The notes beneath the pieces were generated by a model. It had not been told where the DNA came from, searched no databases, and worked only from the letters and a program-made list of their open reading frames with translations. Positions 48,288 through 57,982 of a stretch of 63,489 nucleotides of DNA are shown here, piece after piece. The stretch is from assembly GCF_003201855.1 (NCBI RefSeq), contig NZ_QJKI01000023.1, positions 1-63,489 on the forward strand. The letters are read 5' to 3'. Source of the DNA: Rivihabitans pingtungensis. Lineage in GTDB: Bacteria > Pseudomonadota > Gammaproteobacteria > Burkholderiales > Aquaspirillaceae. A program made the position numbers and the translations under genes. The stretch's first letter is position 1. Each line of letters starts with the position of its first letter.

Positions 48288-49198
48288 TTGTAGATTTTCC
48301 CTTAAATAACAATCAAAAAACCGGGATGCGCAGTGTACCTGAGTTCTGTGTGTGCTGACATCCCGTGCTGCATACCTGGTGTCTGTTTTGCTCTGTCATC
48401 ATCGTCATGACAAGTGCTCGTATGTGGTGATCTGCTGAGGATGTGCTGCTGGTTCTATCTTGCAGCGCAACAGTTGACGCGCAACACATCAGTCTTCTGC
48501 TTTGCCGCTGAGGACTGTTCTGGCCATCGTTGTCTGCGTGATTTTCTGCCCACTTGCCCGGGCTTGCCGGTGTTGCCCGTGCAGCAGAGCGTGCTGAAAG
48601 GGTGCATCTGCTGCCGCCATGGCTGGACGTTTCTGCCGGTGTGGCAGTTTTTGCCATCAGGCATGCAAGGCCCGGTTGCAAAACAAACGTTCAGTCAGCA
48701 AGGAAAATTTTGTGAAATTTGGTAAAAAATTTCAAGAACTAGCAATTTTCTGGCTTATCAGCAAGTAGTCAGATCAATTGGCCCGTTTGCTGCTTATCTT
48801 TACGCTGCGGTGCAGCATGAAATGGCGTGCCCGGCTCTGGTGCGCCTTTGATGATAAAGTCATTTTTATGAATTTATCGGAGCTGGTAAGCATATTTACG
48901 TATTTACTTTTTTCTGGGGCAATGGTCATATAACCAGGCCAAAAGCAACAGCAAGAAATATGTTGTATGCATTCGTTTGTCTCGGGTGCTGACGAGGAAT
49001 AAAAGGGGAGTCCCGTCAGCGCATGCCTGTGACAAGTGACCAGCCAGGCCGGCGTGCTAGCTGACGCCAGCCTGACGATGCGAGCACTGCCTCATGCATC
49101 ACCAGACTGACTGTTTCATTGGAAGAATGACGCAAGGTTGGCCCGGATCTGTATTTGCCACCTTGCGCCCTGGACCGAAATCAGTTCGCAGGAGAACA
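48288..49198. other. Long intergenic region, AT-rich in its second half
   Basis: 911 bases. I found no convincing gene: open frames lack ribosome sites and coding character. 48690-48980 is notably AT-rich, with GAAATTT/AAATTTC inverted repeat (48714-48733). It probably contains the promoter and a long 5' leader of the first patatin-like gene. Confidence 0.5.
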
Positions 49199-50320
49199 AT
49201 GATGAATAGCACCCCCCACGTGAAGACCGGACTTGTCCTGGGCGGCGGCGCCCCTAATTCCAGCCTGATTGCTGGCGCACTGGTGGCGTTTGCCGAGCGC
49301 GAAATGGAGTTTGACGTGATGTCGACTTCTGGCGCAGGCGCGCTGATGGGTCTGTTGTACAACTGCCCGCGTGGTGGCGACCGCATCGAGGCGCTCACCC
49401 GTTGGTCGCAGATTGGCGTGTCTGACGAGCTTTATCAGTTCTTTCCCGTCAACCACAAGGTATTCATGAAGCCGGGCGACCATGCGCACCAGTTCCGTCA
49501 GGCGATGTCGGGCAATCCGTGGATGAAATGGTGCCAGAGCATGTTCCCGCAAGGCGGCCTGCTCAGCGACATGATGCAGCTGACCTGGGCGTCGATGTGC
49601 CCGAGCAACCTCAGCAAAAAAAGCCTGGGTTTGTGCGCTCACCTGCCGTTTGTCGAAGACTACGTCGATTTTGATCTGGCCCATCACCACGCTGGCGAGT
49701 TTTATTTCAATGCCTTCAATCTGGACCAATCCAAAATGGAAGTCTGGGGCAAGGAAAAACTCTCGGCCGAGCGCATCCGCGCGGCGTTTTCTTTCCCGTT
49801 CATCTACCCGCCGTACGAACTGGATGGCCAGTGGTATATCGAAGGCGCTTCAATCGAGCCGCTCAACTTTGAAGTGATGACCCGCCCCGAGGTGGAAGAC
49901 CACGTTGATGTGGTGATTGTCGCCGACATCCTGGGCAGCTATCGCTTGTTGCAAAAACCGCGCAATCTGTACGATGCTTGGGTGAAATCCATCATCACCC
50001 CGCTGGTGAAGATCGCCCACAGCGACACCCAGATGTACAAGATGCAAATGGCCCAGCATGGCAAAACCGTGCTGCAACTGGACTTCTACAAGAATGTGCC
50101 GGACGCCTGGCTGCCGGAAATCTTTGACTGGTCGGAAAGCAACCTCAAGCGCCTGTTCGAGGTGGGCTACCAGACTGGCCAGGAATTCCTGGAAGAACAC
50201 GGCCTGCTCTTGGGCCTGCTGCCGGCCACCGGCAAACCTGCCCGCGTGCATCATGCTGCGGTGCGGCAAAATCACCACACTCTCCCAGACTTGCGCATGC
50301 CAGCTGGCGCATTGATTTGA
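49199..50320 (+). CDS. Patatin-like protein, divergent catalytic motifs (copy 1)
   Basis: A 373-residue protein of the patatin/phospholipase A fold. The oxyanion loop is GGGAPN (15-20) where patatins have GGGxRG; the nucleophile region is STSGAGALMG (42-51) rather than GxSxG; the usual DGG/DGA dyad Asp is Glu215 in EGA. The general order of elements and YIEGA context remain. No signal peptide. GGAGAAC precedes ATG 49199 (ATG 49202 also possible). A paralogue follows at 50536. Hydrolase activity cannot be assumed. Confidence 0.75.
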   Translation: MMNSTPHVKTGLVLGGGAPNSSLIAGALVAFAEREMEFDVMSTSGAGALMGLLYNCPRGGDRIEALTRWSQIGVSDELYQFFPVNHKVFMKPGDHAHQFRQAMSGNPWMKWCQSMFPQGGLLSDMMQLTWASMCPSNLSKKSLGLCAHLPFVEDYVDFDLAHHHAGEFYFNAFNLDQSKMEVWGKEKLSAERIRAAFSFPFIYPPYELDGQWYIEGASIEPLNFEVMTRPEVEDHVDVVIVADILGSYRLLQKPRNLYDAWVKSIITPLVKIAHSDTQMYKMQMAQHGKTVLQLDFYKNVPDAWLPEIFDWSESNLKRLFEVGYQTGQEFLEEHGLLLGLLPATGKPARVHHAAVRQNHHTLPDLRMPAGALI

Positions 50321-50535
50321 AAATGCCCCTGCCATGACTTAAAGTGTCTCTGCACCCGCATGGCAAGCAAACCCACCGCACAATCCCGGCTTTGCCGGGA
50401 TTGTCACGTCTGGCGCACACGTGTGCGGGAATCCCCTGCGGCGCCATCCCCGCCACCTCCAACGACCGCTCTTTATCCAGGGGCGTACCGTGGCTGGCTG
50501 GGCGTTCTCTCCATCCCCTCTATAAGGAAACAGGC

Positions 50536-51660
50536 ATGACAGCCAAGGTGAATCCGCAACACAAACACAAAAAAGCCCTGCTGATTGGCGGCGGTGCGCC
50601 CAACTCCACGCTGATGGCCGGCGCCTTGGTGGCGTTTCTGGAAAAAGGCGCAGAATTTGACGTGATTTCCGCCTCTGGCGCAGGCGCGCTGATGGGCTTG
50701 TTGTATGCTGCGCCGAAAAACGGCAACCCGCGCCAGGCGCTGGAAGACTGGGCCAAGGTGGGCGTGTCTGACGCCATTTACAATCGTTTTCCGGTGAACT
50801 TCAAGGTGTTCATGAAGCCGGGCGAGCAAGCCGCCGCCTACCGCGACTGGATCATGAACCGCAACCCGTTCACCAAGCCGCTGTACGACCCGTCCTCGCC
50901 GATGGGCCATGGCTTTTTCTCGGACATGGCCAAGCTGTTCCTGGCCACCATGTCGCCGTCGGACCTGAGCGGCAAAAGCCTGGGCATGTGCGCCCACCTG
51001 CCGTTTGCCGAGCAGGTGATCGACTTTGACGCCATTCCCAAGCTCAAGCCTGAGTTCTATATCAACGCCTACAATATGAACCGTGCGGAGATGACCATCT
51101 GGGGCAAGGGCGACATCACCCCGGCCCATCTGCGCGCGGCGTTTTCCTTCCCGCTGATCTACCCGCCGTACACCCTGAATGGCGAGGACTACATCGAAGG
51201 TGCGGCGATTGATACGCTGAACTTCAAGGCGCTGGTCAACGACAACGAAGACGCCAAGCAAAAAGGCCTGCACTGCGACCTGGACACCCTGGTGATTTTC
51301 GACATCCTCGGGGCCGATCAACTGATTCGCAAGCCGCGCGACCTGTACGATGCCTGGGTGGGTTCGATCATCACCCCGCTGGTGGAAATCGCCAAGGACG
51401 ATATCAGCCTGTTCCAGTATCGGCACAATATCGACCACAAAACCGGCAAGGAAAAGCGCAAGCTGCTGAAGGTGGATCTGATGGGCGGCATCCCCAAAGA
51501 GCATTGGCCGCAAGTGATGGACTGGTCGGCCAGCAATCTGGAGCTGCTGTTCAAGGTGGGCTACGAAGCCGGCCTGAAGTTCTGCGACGAAAACGCCGAA
51601 CTGTTGGATCTGCCGCAAGCCAAGGCCAAGCAAGCTGCTCCGGCTGAAGCTGCGGTCTGA
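50536..51660 (+). CDS. Patatin-like protein, divergent catalytic motifs (copy 2)
   Basis: A 374-residue paralogue of the preceding gene, about half identical by eye, with the same altered elements: GGGAPN (18-23), SASGAGALMG (45-54) and EGA at 221-223. Shared blocks include KVFMKPG, GLCAHLPF/GMCAHLPF, SFPLIYPPY, and RKPRDLYDAWVGSIITPLV. The C-terminus ends in an Ala/Lys-rich tail. AAGGAA precedes ATG 50536. The 215-base spacer contains hairpin-prone sequence but no terminator, so both are probably co-transcribed. Confidence 0.75.
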   Translation: MTAKVNPQHKHKKALLIGGGAPNSTLMAGALVAFLEKGAEFDVISASGAGALMGLLYAAPKNGNPRQALEDWAKVGVSDAIYNRFPVNFKVFMKPGEQAAAYRDWIMNRNPFTKPLYDPSSPMGHGFFSDMAKLFLATMSPSDLSGKSLGMCAHLPFAEQVIDFDAIPKLKPEFYINAYNMNRAEMTIWGKGDITPAHLRAAFSFPLIYPPYTLNGEDYIEGAAIDTLNFKALVNDNEDAKQKGLHCDLDTLVIFDILGADQLIRKPRDLYDAWVGSIITPLVEIAKDDISLFQYRHNIDHKTGKEKRKLLKVDLMGGIPKEHWPQVMDWSASNLELLFKVGYEAGLKFCDENAELLDLPQAKAKQAAPAEAAV

Positions 51661-51683
51661 CACCCCGCGCTTTTGCTTTGACG

Positions 51684-51731
51684 TAAAAACATACGCCCCG
51701 CCGGGCAACCGGGTGGGGCGTATGTTTTTTA
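51684..51731. terminator. Bidirectional terminator between patatin pair and ilvN
   Basis: TAAAAACATACGCCCC and near-complement with inner CCGG/CCGG; A-run left, T-run right, so it serves both converging units. Confidence 0.92.
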
Positions 51732-51749
51732 CTGCCAGATTTGCGTCAA

Positions 51750-52040
51750 TCAGCCGGCGTAGCGTTCCAGGCCGGCAAATGCCGGGTGGCCGGCGTCATG
51801 GCGGCGCACCACCAGCACGTCTTCCAGCTTTTCCACCTGTTTGACGATCTGCTCCAGACGTTCGTCTTCGTTGATCTGCAACCAGATGCGGCTGGTTTCG
51901 CCACTGCCCACCGGCACGCAGATGATGCCTTCCACATTGTAGGCGCGGCGGGAGAACAGCCCCACCACATGCGACATCACGCCAGGATGGTTATTCACGT
52001 CGATTTCCAGCACCGGACGAGTGAGTTGTTCTGCGGTCAT
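51750..52040 (-). CDS. ilvN: Acetolactate synthase small (regulatory) subunit
   Basis: A 96-residue single ACT-domain protein (RPVLEIDVNNHPGVMSHVVGLFSRRAYNVEGI), the length of Escherichia coli IlvN, so it is the short type-I form. It binds valine and activates and feedback-inhibits IlvB. CGGAGG precedes ATG 52040; the gene starts 2 bases after the ilvB stop. Confidence 0.95.
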   Translation of the reverse strand: MTAEQLTRPVLEIDVNNHPGVMSHVVGLFSRRAYNVEGIICVPVGSGETSRIWLQINEDERLEQIVKQVEKLEDVLVVRRHDAGHPAFAGLERYAG

Positions 52041-52042
52041 GG

Positions 52043-53746
52043 TTAACCTCCGATCATTTCTTTGTTGGCGGCGCCCGGCGGCACCATCGGGTAGACTTTT
52101 TCCTTCACGTCGATGCTGGCGTGAATCAGGCACGGGCCGGGCGCATTCAGCGCCTGCTTGAGCGCGGCGCGCGGGTCGGCGGCGGCGTCCAGATCCAGCT
52201 CGGCAATGCGAAAACCACGGGCGATTTGCAGGAAGTCCGGCTGGGCGATAAAGCGCGAAGCAAAAATGCGCTCGCCGTAGAACAGCTCCTGCTGCTGGTG
52301 CACCAGGCCCAGCGAGGCGTTGTTCATCAGCACCACTTTCACGTTCAGCCCGGCTTCGGCCAGGGTGGCAAATTCCTGAATATTCATCAAGATACTGCCG
52401 TCACCGGAGAAGCACACCACGGTGCGTTCCGGGTTGGCCAGCGCCGCGCCGATGGCGGTGGGCAGGCCAAAGCCCATGGTGCCCAGGCCGCCAGAGGTCA
52501 GCCATTGGCGCGGGCGGCGCAGCGGGTAGGCTTGCGCCACCCACATCTGATGCTGGCCGACGTCGGTGGCGACAAAGGCGCTGTCGTCCAGCGCGTCGGC
52601 CACTGCCTGCACCAGGCCGTAATGGCTGCGCGGGTCGTCCAGGCCGGGCAATTGCAGCGGCCGCTCGGCCTTGAGCTGGGCCACGCGCTGGTTCCAGTCT
52701 TCGCGCAGGGTGGCTTGCACCTGCGGCAGCAATTGCGCCAGCACTGCGCCGACATCGCCGGCGATGCCGATGTGGGCGGTCTTGATCTTGTCCAGCTCGG
52801 ACGGGTCGATGTCGATGTGAATAATCGCCGCATTCGGGCAGAATGCCGCCACCTTGCCGGTGGCGCGGTCGTCAAAGCGCGCGCCCACGGCAATCAGCAG
52901 GTCACATTCTTCCAGCGCCAGATTGGTGTACGGCGCGCCGTGCATGCCCAGCATGCCCAGCGACAAGGGGTGGTCCACCGGCATGGCGCCCAGCGCCATC
53001 AGCGTCATGGTGGTCGGCAGGCTGGCTTGCTCGGCCAGGGTCACGGCGGCTTCGGAGGCGCCAGAGTGCACCACACCGCCGCCCAAATACAGAATCGGGC
53101 GCTTGGCCTGGTTGATCATCTGCGCCGCCTGGGCGATTTTGTCGGCGTCCGGCGCCGGCGCGGCCTGGGCGCAACCCGGCTCGGGCCAGCGGCTGACGGC
53201 AATGCGCTGCAATTGCACGTCTTTGGGGATGTCCACCAGCACCGGGCCGGGGCGGCCAGACAGCGCCAGCGAGAAGGCGCGCGGAATCACTTCCAGCAGC
53301 GCTTCGGCGCTGTCCACCAAAAAATTATGCTTGGTGATCGGCACGCTCAGGCCATAGGTGTCCACTTCTTGAAAGGCGTCGGTGCCGATCATGCTTTGCG
53401 GCACCTGGCCGGTGATGGCCACCAGCGGGATGGAATCCAGCTTGGCGTCGGCAATCGCGGTCAGCAGATTGGTGGCGCCCGGGCCGGACGAAGCCAGGCA
53501 CACCGCTGCCTGGCCGGTGGTGCGCGCCATGCCCTGGGCGATAAAGCCGGCGCCCTGTTCGTGACGGGCCAGCACGTGGTGGATTTCGGTGGACGCCGAC
53601 AGGGCGTCGTAAAACGGCAGGATGGCGCCGCCGGGAATGCCCGACAGCACGCGCACACCCTGGCGCTCCAGCAAACGAACGGTTAATTCAGCGCCGGTCA
53701 ACCATTCGGCTTCGCCGTGCGCGGCAGTGTTGGAAGAGGCATGCAT
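52043..53746 (-). CDS. ilvB: Acetolactate synthase large subunit, IlvB type
   Basis: A 567-residue ThDP- and FAD-dependent enzyme condensing pyruvate to acetolactate (or acetohydroxybutyrate) in Val/Leu/Ile synthesis. Three ThDP-family domains are visible, with catalytic Glu in LARHEQGAGFIAQGMAR and the ThDP motif GDGSILMNIQEFATLAEAGLNVKVVLMNN. ATG 53746 follows GGAGAA. Pairing with a short ilvN and a Val/Leu-rich attenuator upstream places it in the ilvBN class. Confidence 0.96.
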   Translation of the reverse strand: MHASSNTAAHGEAEWLTGAELTVRLLERQGVRVLSGIPGGAILPFYDALSASTEIHHVLARHEQGAGFIAQGMARTTGQAAVCLASSGPGATNLLTAIADAKLDSIPLVAITGQVPQSMIGTDAFQEVDTYGLSVPITKHNFLVDSAEALLEVIPRAFSLALSGRPGPVLVDIPKDVQLQRIAVSRWPEPGCAQAAPAPDADKIAQAAQMINQAKRPILYLGGGVVHSGASEAAVTLAEQASLPTTMTLMALGAMPVDHPLSLGMLGMHGAPYTNLALEECDLLIAVGARFDDRATGKVAAFCPNAAIIHIDIDPSELDKIKTAHIGIAGDVGAVLAQLLPQVQATLREDWNQRVAQLKAERPLQLPGLDDPRSHYGLVQAVADALDDSAFVATDVGQHQMWVAQAYPLRRPRQWLTSGGLGTMGFGLPTAIGAALANPERTVVCFSGDGSILMNIQEFATLAEAGLNVKVVLMNNASLGLVHQQQELFYGERIFASRFIAQPDFLQIARGFRIAELDLDAAADPRAALKQALNAPGPCLIHASIDVKEKVYPMVPPGAANKEMIGG

Positions 53747-53793
53747 GCCTTGTTCTCCATATTGCAGGCCGGGCGACGCAGGCGGGAAAAGCA

Positions 53794-53828
53794 CAAACCC
53801 CCGCGAGCGTCACGCCGGCGGGGGTTTG
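53794..53828 (-). terminator. ilvBN attenuator terminator
   Basis: CAAACCCCCGC and its complement, with inner GCG/CGC pair, followed on the minus strand by TGTGCTTTT. It lies between the leader peptide stop and the ilvB start. Its left arm (CCCGCCGGCG) can instead pair with the CGCCGCGGG at the end of the leader ORF. Confidence 0.8.
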
Positions 53829-53852
53829 GTTGGATTCGGATCGTCCTGAACG

Positions 53853-53972
53853 CTATCCAGCAGCCCGCGGCGTGTGGTCTAGGACCACTACGCTTACCAC
53901 TACGCCGGACAGCAGCACGCCTGCCGGCAAGGGCGACAGGGACAGCAGAGGGCGCAGGGCGGTTTGGGGCAT
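53853..53972 (-). CDS. ilvBN leader peptide (attenuation)
   Basis: A 39-residue frame on the leader RNA, ending 106 bases before ilvB. It contains the run AGVLLSGVVVSVVVLDH: seven valines and several leucines in 14 codons, the expected signature of a leader sensing Val- and Leu-tRNA charging. The stop is followed by the mutually exclusive antiterminator and terminator stems. The ATG has only a weak GAAG upstream. Confidence 0.75.
   Translation of the reverse strand: MPQTALRPLLSLSPLPAGVLLSGVVVSVVVLDHTPRAAG
53869..53906 (-). promoter_or_regulatory. ilvBN attenuator pause hairpin (segments 1 and 2)
   Basis: On the minus strand GGCGTAGTGGT pairs with ACCACACGCC across the valine codons. A ribosome stalled on these codons would disrupt this stem, freeing CGCCGCGGG to pair with CCCGCCGGCG of the terminator arm. 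A smaller GTGGTC/GACCAC stem lies within it. Confidence 0.6.
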
Positions 53973-54233
53973 GGATGCAGGCTTCAAAAAGACAAACATT
54001 CGATTTTGTAAACGCTTCTTTGTAGAGGCGCCTACAAAAACCCCTGGCTGTATGGCCCCGCTGGTGTTCGCTCGGCGGGGCAAGGCGTCGGGGACGCTTC
54101 GCGTCATTGTGTGAGCGCTTCTATGCGGGGCAGTGTGCCGCGATTTGCCGGGCAATGCAAGCGCCTTGCACTGCAACATGACGGGCAGGTCGCCAAAAAG
54201 CCACAGCGCCCGGCCGGTGAGTGCGCCGCGCCA

Positions 54234-54593
54234 TCAAGGCAGGGTATTCAGATACATGGTCTTGCCGTCGTACAGATAGATGGCGCCTTTGATCAGGCGA
54301 TACAGAAACCAGATGCCTGCCACCGCCAGCACGATCAGACCCACGCCAAACCATGAGGTGGCCAGACCCAGCACACCCCACAGCAAGGAAAACCAGAAGG
54401 TGCGCATCTGCCAGCGAAAATGGGATTCCAGCCAGGTGCCGCGCACGTCGTCCAGTTTGATGTAGTTGATGATGATGGCGATCAACAAGGTGACCCCTAC
54501 GAAAAGAGAGGCTACTTGCAGACTGTAGACGATGATGGTCCATTTGCGGGCTTCGTGTTCACGCAGGGGCGTGGAGGGCGAGTCAAGACGCAT
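54234..54593 (-). CDS. Small inner-membrane protein (DUF4870/Tic20-like)
   Basis: A 119-residue protein with about four membrane helices and conserved-looking INYIKLDDVRGTWLESHFRWQMRTFW and RLIKGAIYLYDGK segments, resembling the DUF4870/Tic20-like group. Function unknown. The start at 54593 has no clear ribosome site. Standing alone, upstream of the ilvBN leader in the same direction. Confidence 0.7.
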   Translation of the reverse strand: MRLDSPSTPLREHEARKWTIIVYSLQVASLFVGVTLLIAIIINYIKLDDVRGTWLESHFRWQMRTFWFSLLWGVLGLATSWFGVGLIVLAVAGIWFLYRLIKGAIYLYDGKTMYLNTLP

Positions 54594-54738
54594 GGTGATG
54601 GCGTGCGCGGCAGCGCGGTGTCCTGGGTGAAGGTGGAACCTGCATTGTCATGGATTTTTGCTTTCTTGCAAATCTGCCTGTCTGGTCGCCGGTCTGTCTG
54701 TGCCATCACCCAGCACATATTTGATGTGGGTCAATATA

Positions 54739-54744
54739 TATAAT
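54739..54744 (+). promoter_or_regulatory. -10 element upstream of the DUF3149-like gene
   Basis: A perfect TATAAT in an AT-rich stretch 78 bases before ATG 54822. No good -35 at the right distance was seen. Confidence 0.4.
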
Positions 54745-54821
54745 TTTTAAACTGAAGCATACTGTGCACAGCAAATAAACAAACTTGGCATACAGGTCGG
54801 CTACGACCGGGGGAGGTTAAC

Positions 54822-54944
54822 ATGGCATTGATGAAAGAGCTGCTGTCGTCTGATGTGGGTATTCTGAGCCTGATCACCATCGTCGTCACCTGTGTGGTGG
54901 TGGGTACTGCTATCACGTTCTTTATCAAGAAGTCCCACGAATAG
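54822..54944 (+). CDS. DUF3149-type 40-residue membrane peptide
   Basis: A 40-residue protein, MALMKELLSSDVGILSLITI followed by one continuous hydrophobic helix and a KKSHE end. This short start-helix-Lys pattern matches the DUF3149 family of small proteobacterial membrane proteins. A very strong GGGGGAGG ribosome site and a following terminator support expression. Function unknown. Confidence 0.75.
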   Translation: MALMKELLSSDVGILSLITIVVTCVVVGTAITFFIKKSHE

Positions 54945-55020
54945 TTTTTACTGCATATAGCGTGGGTAAAATTCACGCGCTATATGCCTGATTGCCTGTC
55001 GTCCGGGGGGATGACGGACA

Positions 55021-55063
55021 ACGGCCCGTCGATGTCTTGCATCGTCGGGCCGTTTTCTTTTTT
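55021..55063 (+). terminator. Terminator of the DUF3149-like gene
   Basis: ACGGCCCG and CGGGCCGT with inner CGATG/CATCG, followed by TTTTCTTTTTT. Confidence 0.88.
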
Positions 55064-55480
55064 AAGAATCAGTATGTTGATTTTTTTCTGGCTGTGGCGT
55101 TCTGTGTGTGCTGCGCGATCTGCCTTGTGCCGCGTGGGTGATGAGGGATCTGTGGCGTGTCAATACAGTACCTTTGTCAGATGCATGGAACGACTCGCGC
55201 TGGGCCAAAATCTGCTGAATTGTGCGCTGATTTTCCTGGCTTGATGGATGTACTGTGTATGCAATAAAACCAGTTTTCTGGGTCTTGCTTCAGGAAAGCT
55301 TTTGGGTGGTGTGCGCATTCTCCCTGATTTAGTAAAATACATTGCTTGTCATATGACGATGTATGTTATTGGCTATGTCTGTAAGGGTTCTTGTCTCTTG
55401 CGCTCAGATGCGGTGCCTGTCTGCCCCGTGTCGTTTCCATACCGTCAAACAGTCATCAAGTTCTGCTATGGTGCAGATCA

Positions 55481-55602
55481 AGACTGGCTAGCAAAACTCT
55501 CCTGGCGTTGTTGTGTGGCCTTGCTGCACACCCGTACTGTGTACGGCCACACGCCGGCCAAGAACCGCAAGAACCGCTGTGCTGAGTTTTGTTGGCCGCT
55601 CT
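55481..55602 (+). repeat. Dispersed palindromic repeat, with small internal duplication
   Basis: AGACTGGCTAGCAAAACTCTCCTGGCGTTGTTGTGTGGCC ... GTACGGCCACACGCCGGCC ... GCTGTGCTGAGTTTTGTTGGCCGCTCT. Longer than the others because AAGAACCGC is repeated twice in the right arm. Confidence 0.8.
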
Positions 55603-55713
55603 CACTCAGCTTCCGTAAGTTGTGCTGGCGGAAGAAGGGGCGATGCCATTGTTTTTGCCGGTGGCTTCCTGGCTTGGTGAGGGAGGGAAATTCCCCGCGC
55701 GCCAAGTATTTAT

Positions 55714-55722
55714 TGCTACAAT
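55714..55722 (+). promoter_or_regulatory. Extended -10 promoter of speA
   Basis: TG-C-TACAAT, about 153 bases before the speA ATG, with a GC-rich hairpin-forming leader between (GGCCGCCCTGCGGCC at 55840-55854). Confidence 0.45.
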
Positions 55723-55874
55723 CCGCGTCCTTTTTTCGCGCCCGCCAGGTCCGCCGGCCGCATGCCGCGCGGCCGAGCCTTTCGCCTCGATTCGGCCCCA
55801 AGCCGTGAAGCGGGCGCTGTGTGACTGGATCAATCGACGCGGCCGCCCTGCGGCCCCACGAAAGGACTCTATTC

Positions 55875-57758
55875 ATGGCTTGGACCATTGCAGACAGCCG
55901 CAGTATGTACGGCATTCGCCATTGGGGCGCCGGGTATTTTGATATCGGCGACAACGGCCAGGTGTGCGTGCACCCACGCGGCAAGCACGACGACGCCTCG
56001 CTGGATCTCTACCAGCTCACCCGCGACCTGCGCGCGCGCGGCCTGGCGCTGCCCTTGCTGGTGCGCTTTCCTGACATTCTGCAACATCGGGTGCGCCGCA
56101 TCATCGGCGGCTTTGATCAGGCGCGGGAAAAACTCGGCTACGAAAACGGCTATACCCTGCTCTACCCGATCAAGGTCAACCAGCAAGAAGCGGTGATCAA
56201 AAGCATGATCGCCGACCCCTCCCTGGCCATTGGCCTGGAAGCCGGCTCCAAGCCCGAGTTGATGGCGGTGCTGGCCTTGGCGCCGTCGGGCGGCACCATT
56301 GTCTGCAATGGCTATAAAGACCGTGAATTTGTCCGCCTGGCGCTGATTGGCCAGAAGCTGGGCCACAAGATTTTCATCGTCATCGAAAAAGAAGCAGAAG
56401 TGCCGCTGGTGATCGAAGAATCCAAGCGCTTGGGGCTGACGCCGATGGTGGGCCTGCGCGTGCGCCTGTCGGCGTTGTCGCACGGCCAATGGGCGGACAG
56501 CGGCGGTGAAAAAGGCAAGTTTGGCCTGTCGGCGGCGCAGGTGCTGTCGGTGATTGGCCGTTTTGTCGATGCCGGCATGCAAAACGCCATCCGCCTGATG
56601 CATTTTCATATGGGTTCGCAAATCGCCAACATCAGCGACTATCGGCTGGGCTTTCGCGAGGCGGTGCGCTGGTATGGCGAGCTGATCAATATGGGCTTGC
56701 CGGTGGACCATGTGGACGTGGGCGGCGGTCTGGCGGTGGATTACGACGGCACCCATTCGCGCAACCCGTGGTCGGTGAACTACACCATTGGCGAATACGC
56801 GGAAACCATCGTCGGCATGATGCATGAATTCTGCGACGCCCACGGCCTGCCGATGCCGCATTTGCTGTCTGAGTCTGGCCGGGCGCTGACCGCGCATCAC
56901 GCCGTGCTGATCACCAATGTCACCGACGTCGAGCAGCCGATTGACGCCGTGCCCAGCGTGGACACGCTGGAAGAGCTGGCCGACCCGCTGCACAAGCTGT
57001 ACGAGCTGGCGCTGACCGGCGATATCGAACTGGCGGCAGAAACCTATTACCGCGCCGGCCAGTATGTGGCCACCGTCACCGAGCTGTACACCGACGGCAA
57101 GCTGAGCCTGGCGGAAAAAGCCTTTGCCGAGCAATGCTACGCCGCGCTGTGCCGCCGCCTGCACCGCGCGCTGACTGCCGCCCAGCGTTCGCACCGCCAG
57201 GTGTACGATGAGCTGCACGACAAGCTGGCGGACAAGTATTTCTGCAATTTCTCGGTGTTCCAGTCGCTGCCGGACACCTGGGGCATTGGCCAGCTGCTGC
57301 CCACCGTGCCTTTGCACCGGCTGGACGAGCAGCCGCTGCGCCGCGCCGTGCTGCAAGACCTGACCTGCGATTCGGACGGCAAAGTGACGCAGTATGTTGA
57401 TCACCAAAGCATTGAATCATCGATGCCGGTGCACGACCTGAAGCCGGACGAGGAATACCTGATCGGTGTGTTCCTGGTGGGCGCCTACCAGGAAATTCTG
57501 GGCGATATGCACAATCTGTTTGGCGACACGGATTCAGTCAACGTCTACACCGAGGATGATGGTTCGCTGCGCATCGAAGGTGTGGAAGTACACGACACCA
57601 TCGAAGACATGCTGCGCTATGTGCATTTGCAGCCGGAAGACCTGATCAGCCGTTATCTGGACAAAATCGTGCGCGCCGAGCTCACCAGCGATGAGCGTGG
57701 CGCCTTCCTGAACGAGCTCAAGCAGGGGCTGAAGCGGTCTTCTTATCTGACAGTGTAA
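55875..57758 (+). CDS. speA: Biosynthetic arginine decarboxylase
   Basis: A 627-residue PLP enzyme (alanine-racemase-like barrel) converting arginine to agmatine for polyamine synthesis. PLP Lys lies in [10 protein letters not shown]; other motifs are [32 protein letters not shown], and [17 protein letters not shown] precedes ATG 55875. No agmatinase or agmatine deiminase gene is nearby. Confidence 0.96.
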   Translation: MAWTIADSRSMYGIRHWGAGYFDIGDNGQVCVHPRGKHDDASLDLYQLTRDLRARGLALPLLVRFPDILQHRVRRIIGGFDQAREKLGYENGYTLLYPIKVNQQEAVIKSMIADPSLAIGLEAGSKPELMAVLALAPSGGTIVCNGYKDREFVRLALIGQKLGHKIFIVIEKEAEVPLVIEESKRLGLTPMVGLRVRLSALSHGQWADSGGEKGKFGLSAAQVLSVIGRFVDAGMQNAIRLMHFHMGSQIANISDYRLGFREAVRWYGELINMGLPVDHVDVGGGLAVDYDGTHSRNPWSVNYTIGEYAETIVGMMHEFCDAHGLPMPHLLSESGRALTAHHAVLITNVTDVEQPIDAVPSVDTLEELADPLHKLYELALTGDIELAAETYYRAGQYVATVTELYTDGKLSLAEKAFAEQCYAALCRRLHRALTAAQRSHRQVYDELHDKLADKYFCNFSVFQSLPDTWGIGQLLPTVPLHRLDEQPLRRAVLQDLTCDSDGKVTQYVDHQSIESSMPVHDLKPDEEYLIGVFLVGAYQEILGDMHNLFGDTDSVNVYTEDDGSLRIEGVEVHDTIEDMLRYVHLQPEDLISRYLDKIVRAELTSDERGAFLNELKQGLKRSSYLTV

Positions 57759-57982
57759 CTTCGGCCTTCGTCTCCCGGTGTCGGGCTGCTCTGCCTGTAG
57801 TCAGATGCCGGGAGTGATGCCCGGTGACCCTGGCTGCCGTTTCTCTCCGGCCCTGTCATGCCTGAGCGTCTAGGCCGGGAAAAAGCTCGTGGCGCGCCCG
57901 GATAGCGGACAAACCATGCGATTTTGCGGCATACTTGCGCAAAATCATGCCATCAGCAGAATCATTTCGAGGGAGACGCCCG

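Larger units (their letters stand above)
54945..55874. other. Intergenic region before speA
   Basis: 930 bases without a convincing gene. It holds a GCATATAGCG/CGCTATATGC dyad (54953-54987), the terminator at 55021-55063, AT-rich DNA, a dispersed repeat (55481-55602) and the speA promoter region. Confidence 0.5.

Noticed and set aside
49094..49198. Upstream in-frame extension of the first patatin-like gene
   Set aside because: The added 35 residues look non-coding, and GGAGAAC directly precedes ATG 49199, where similarity to the paralogue begins.
54984..55244. 86-codon plus-strand frame after the DUF3149-like gene
   Set aside because: It contains the strong terminator at 55021-55063 and has no ribosome site or family likeness.
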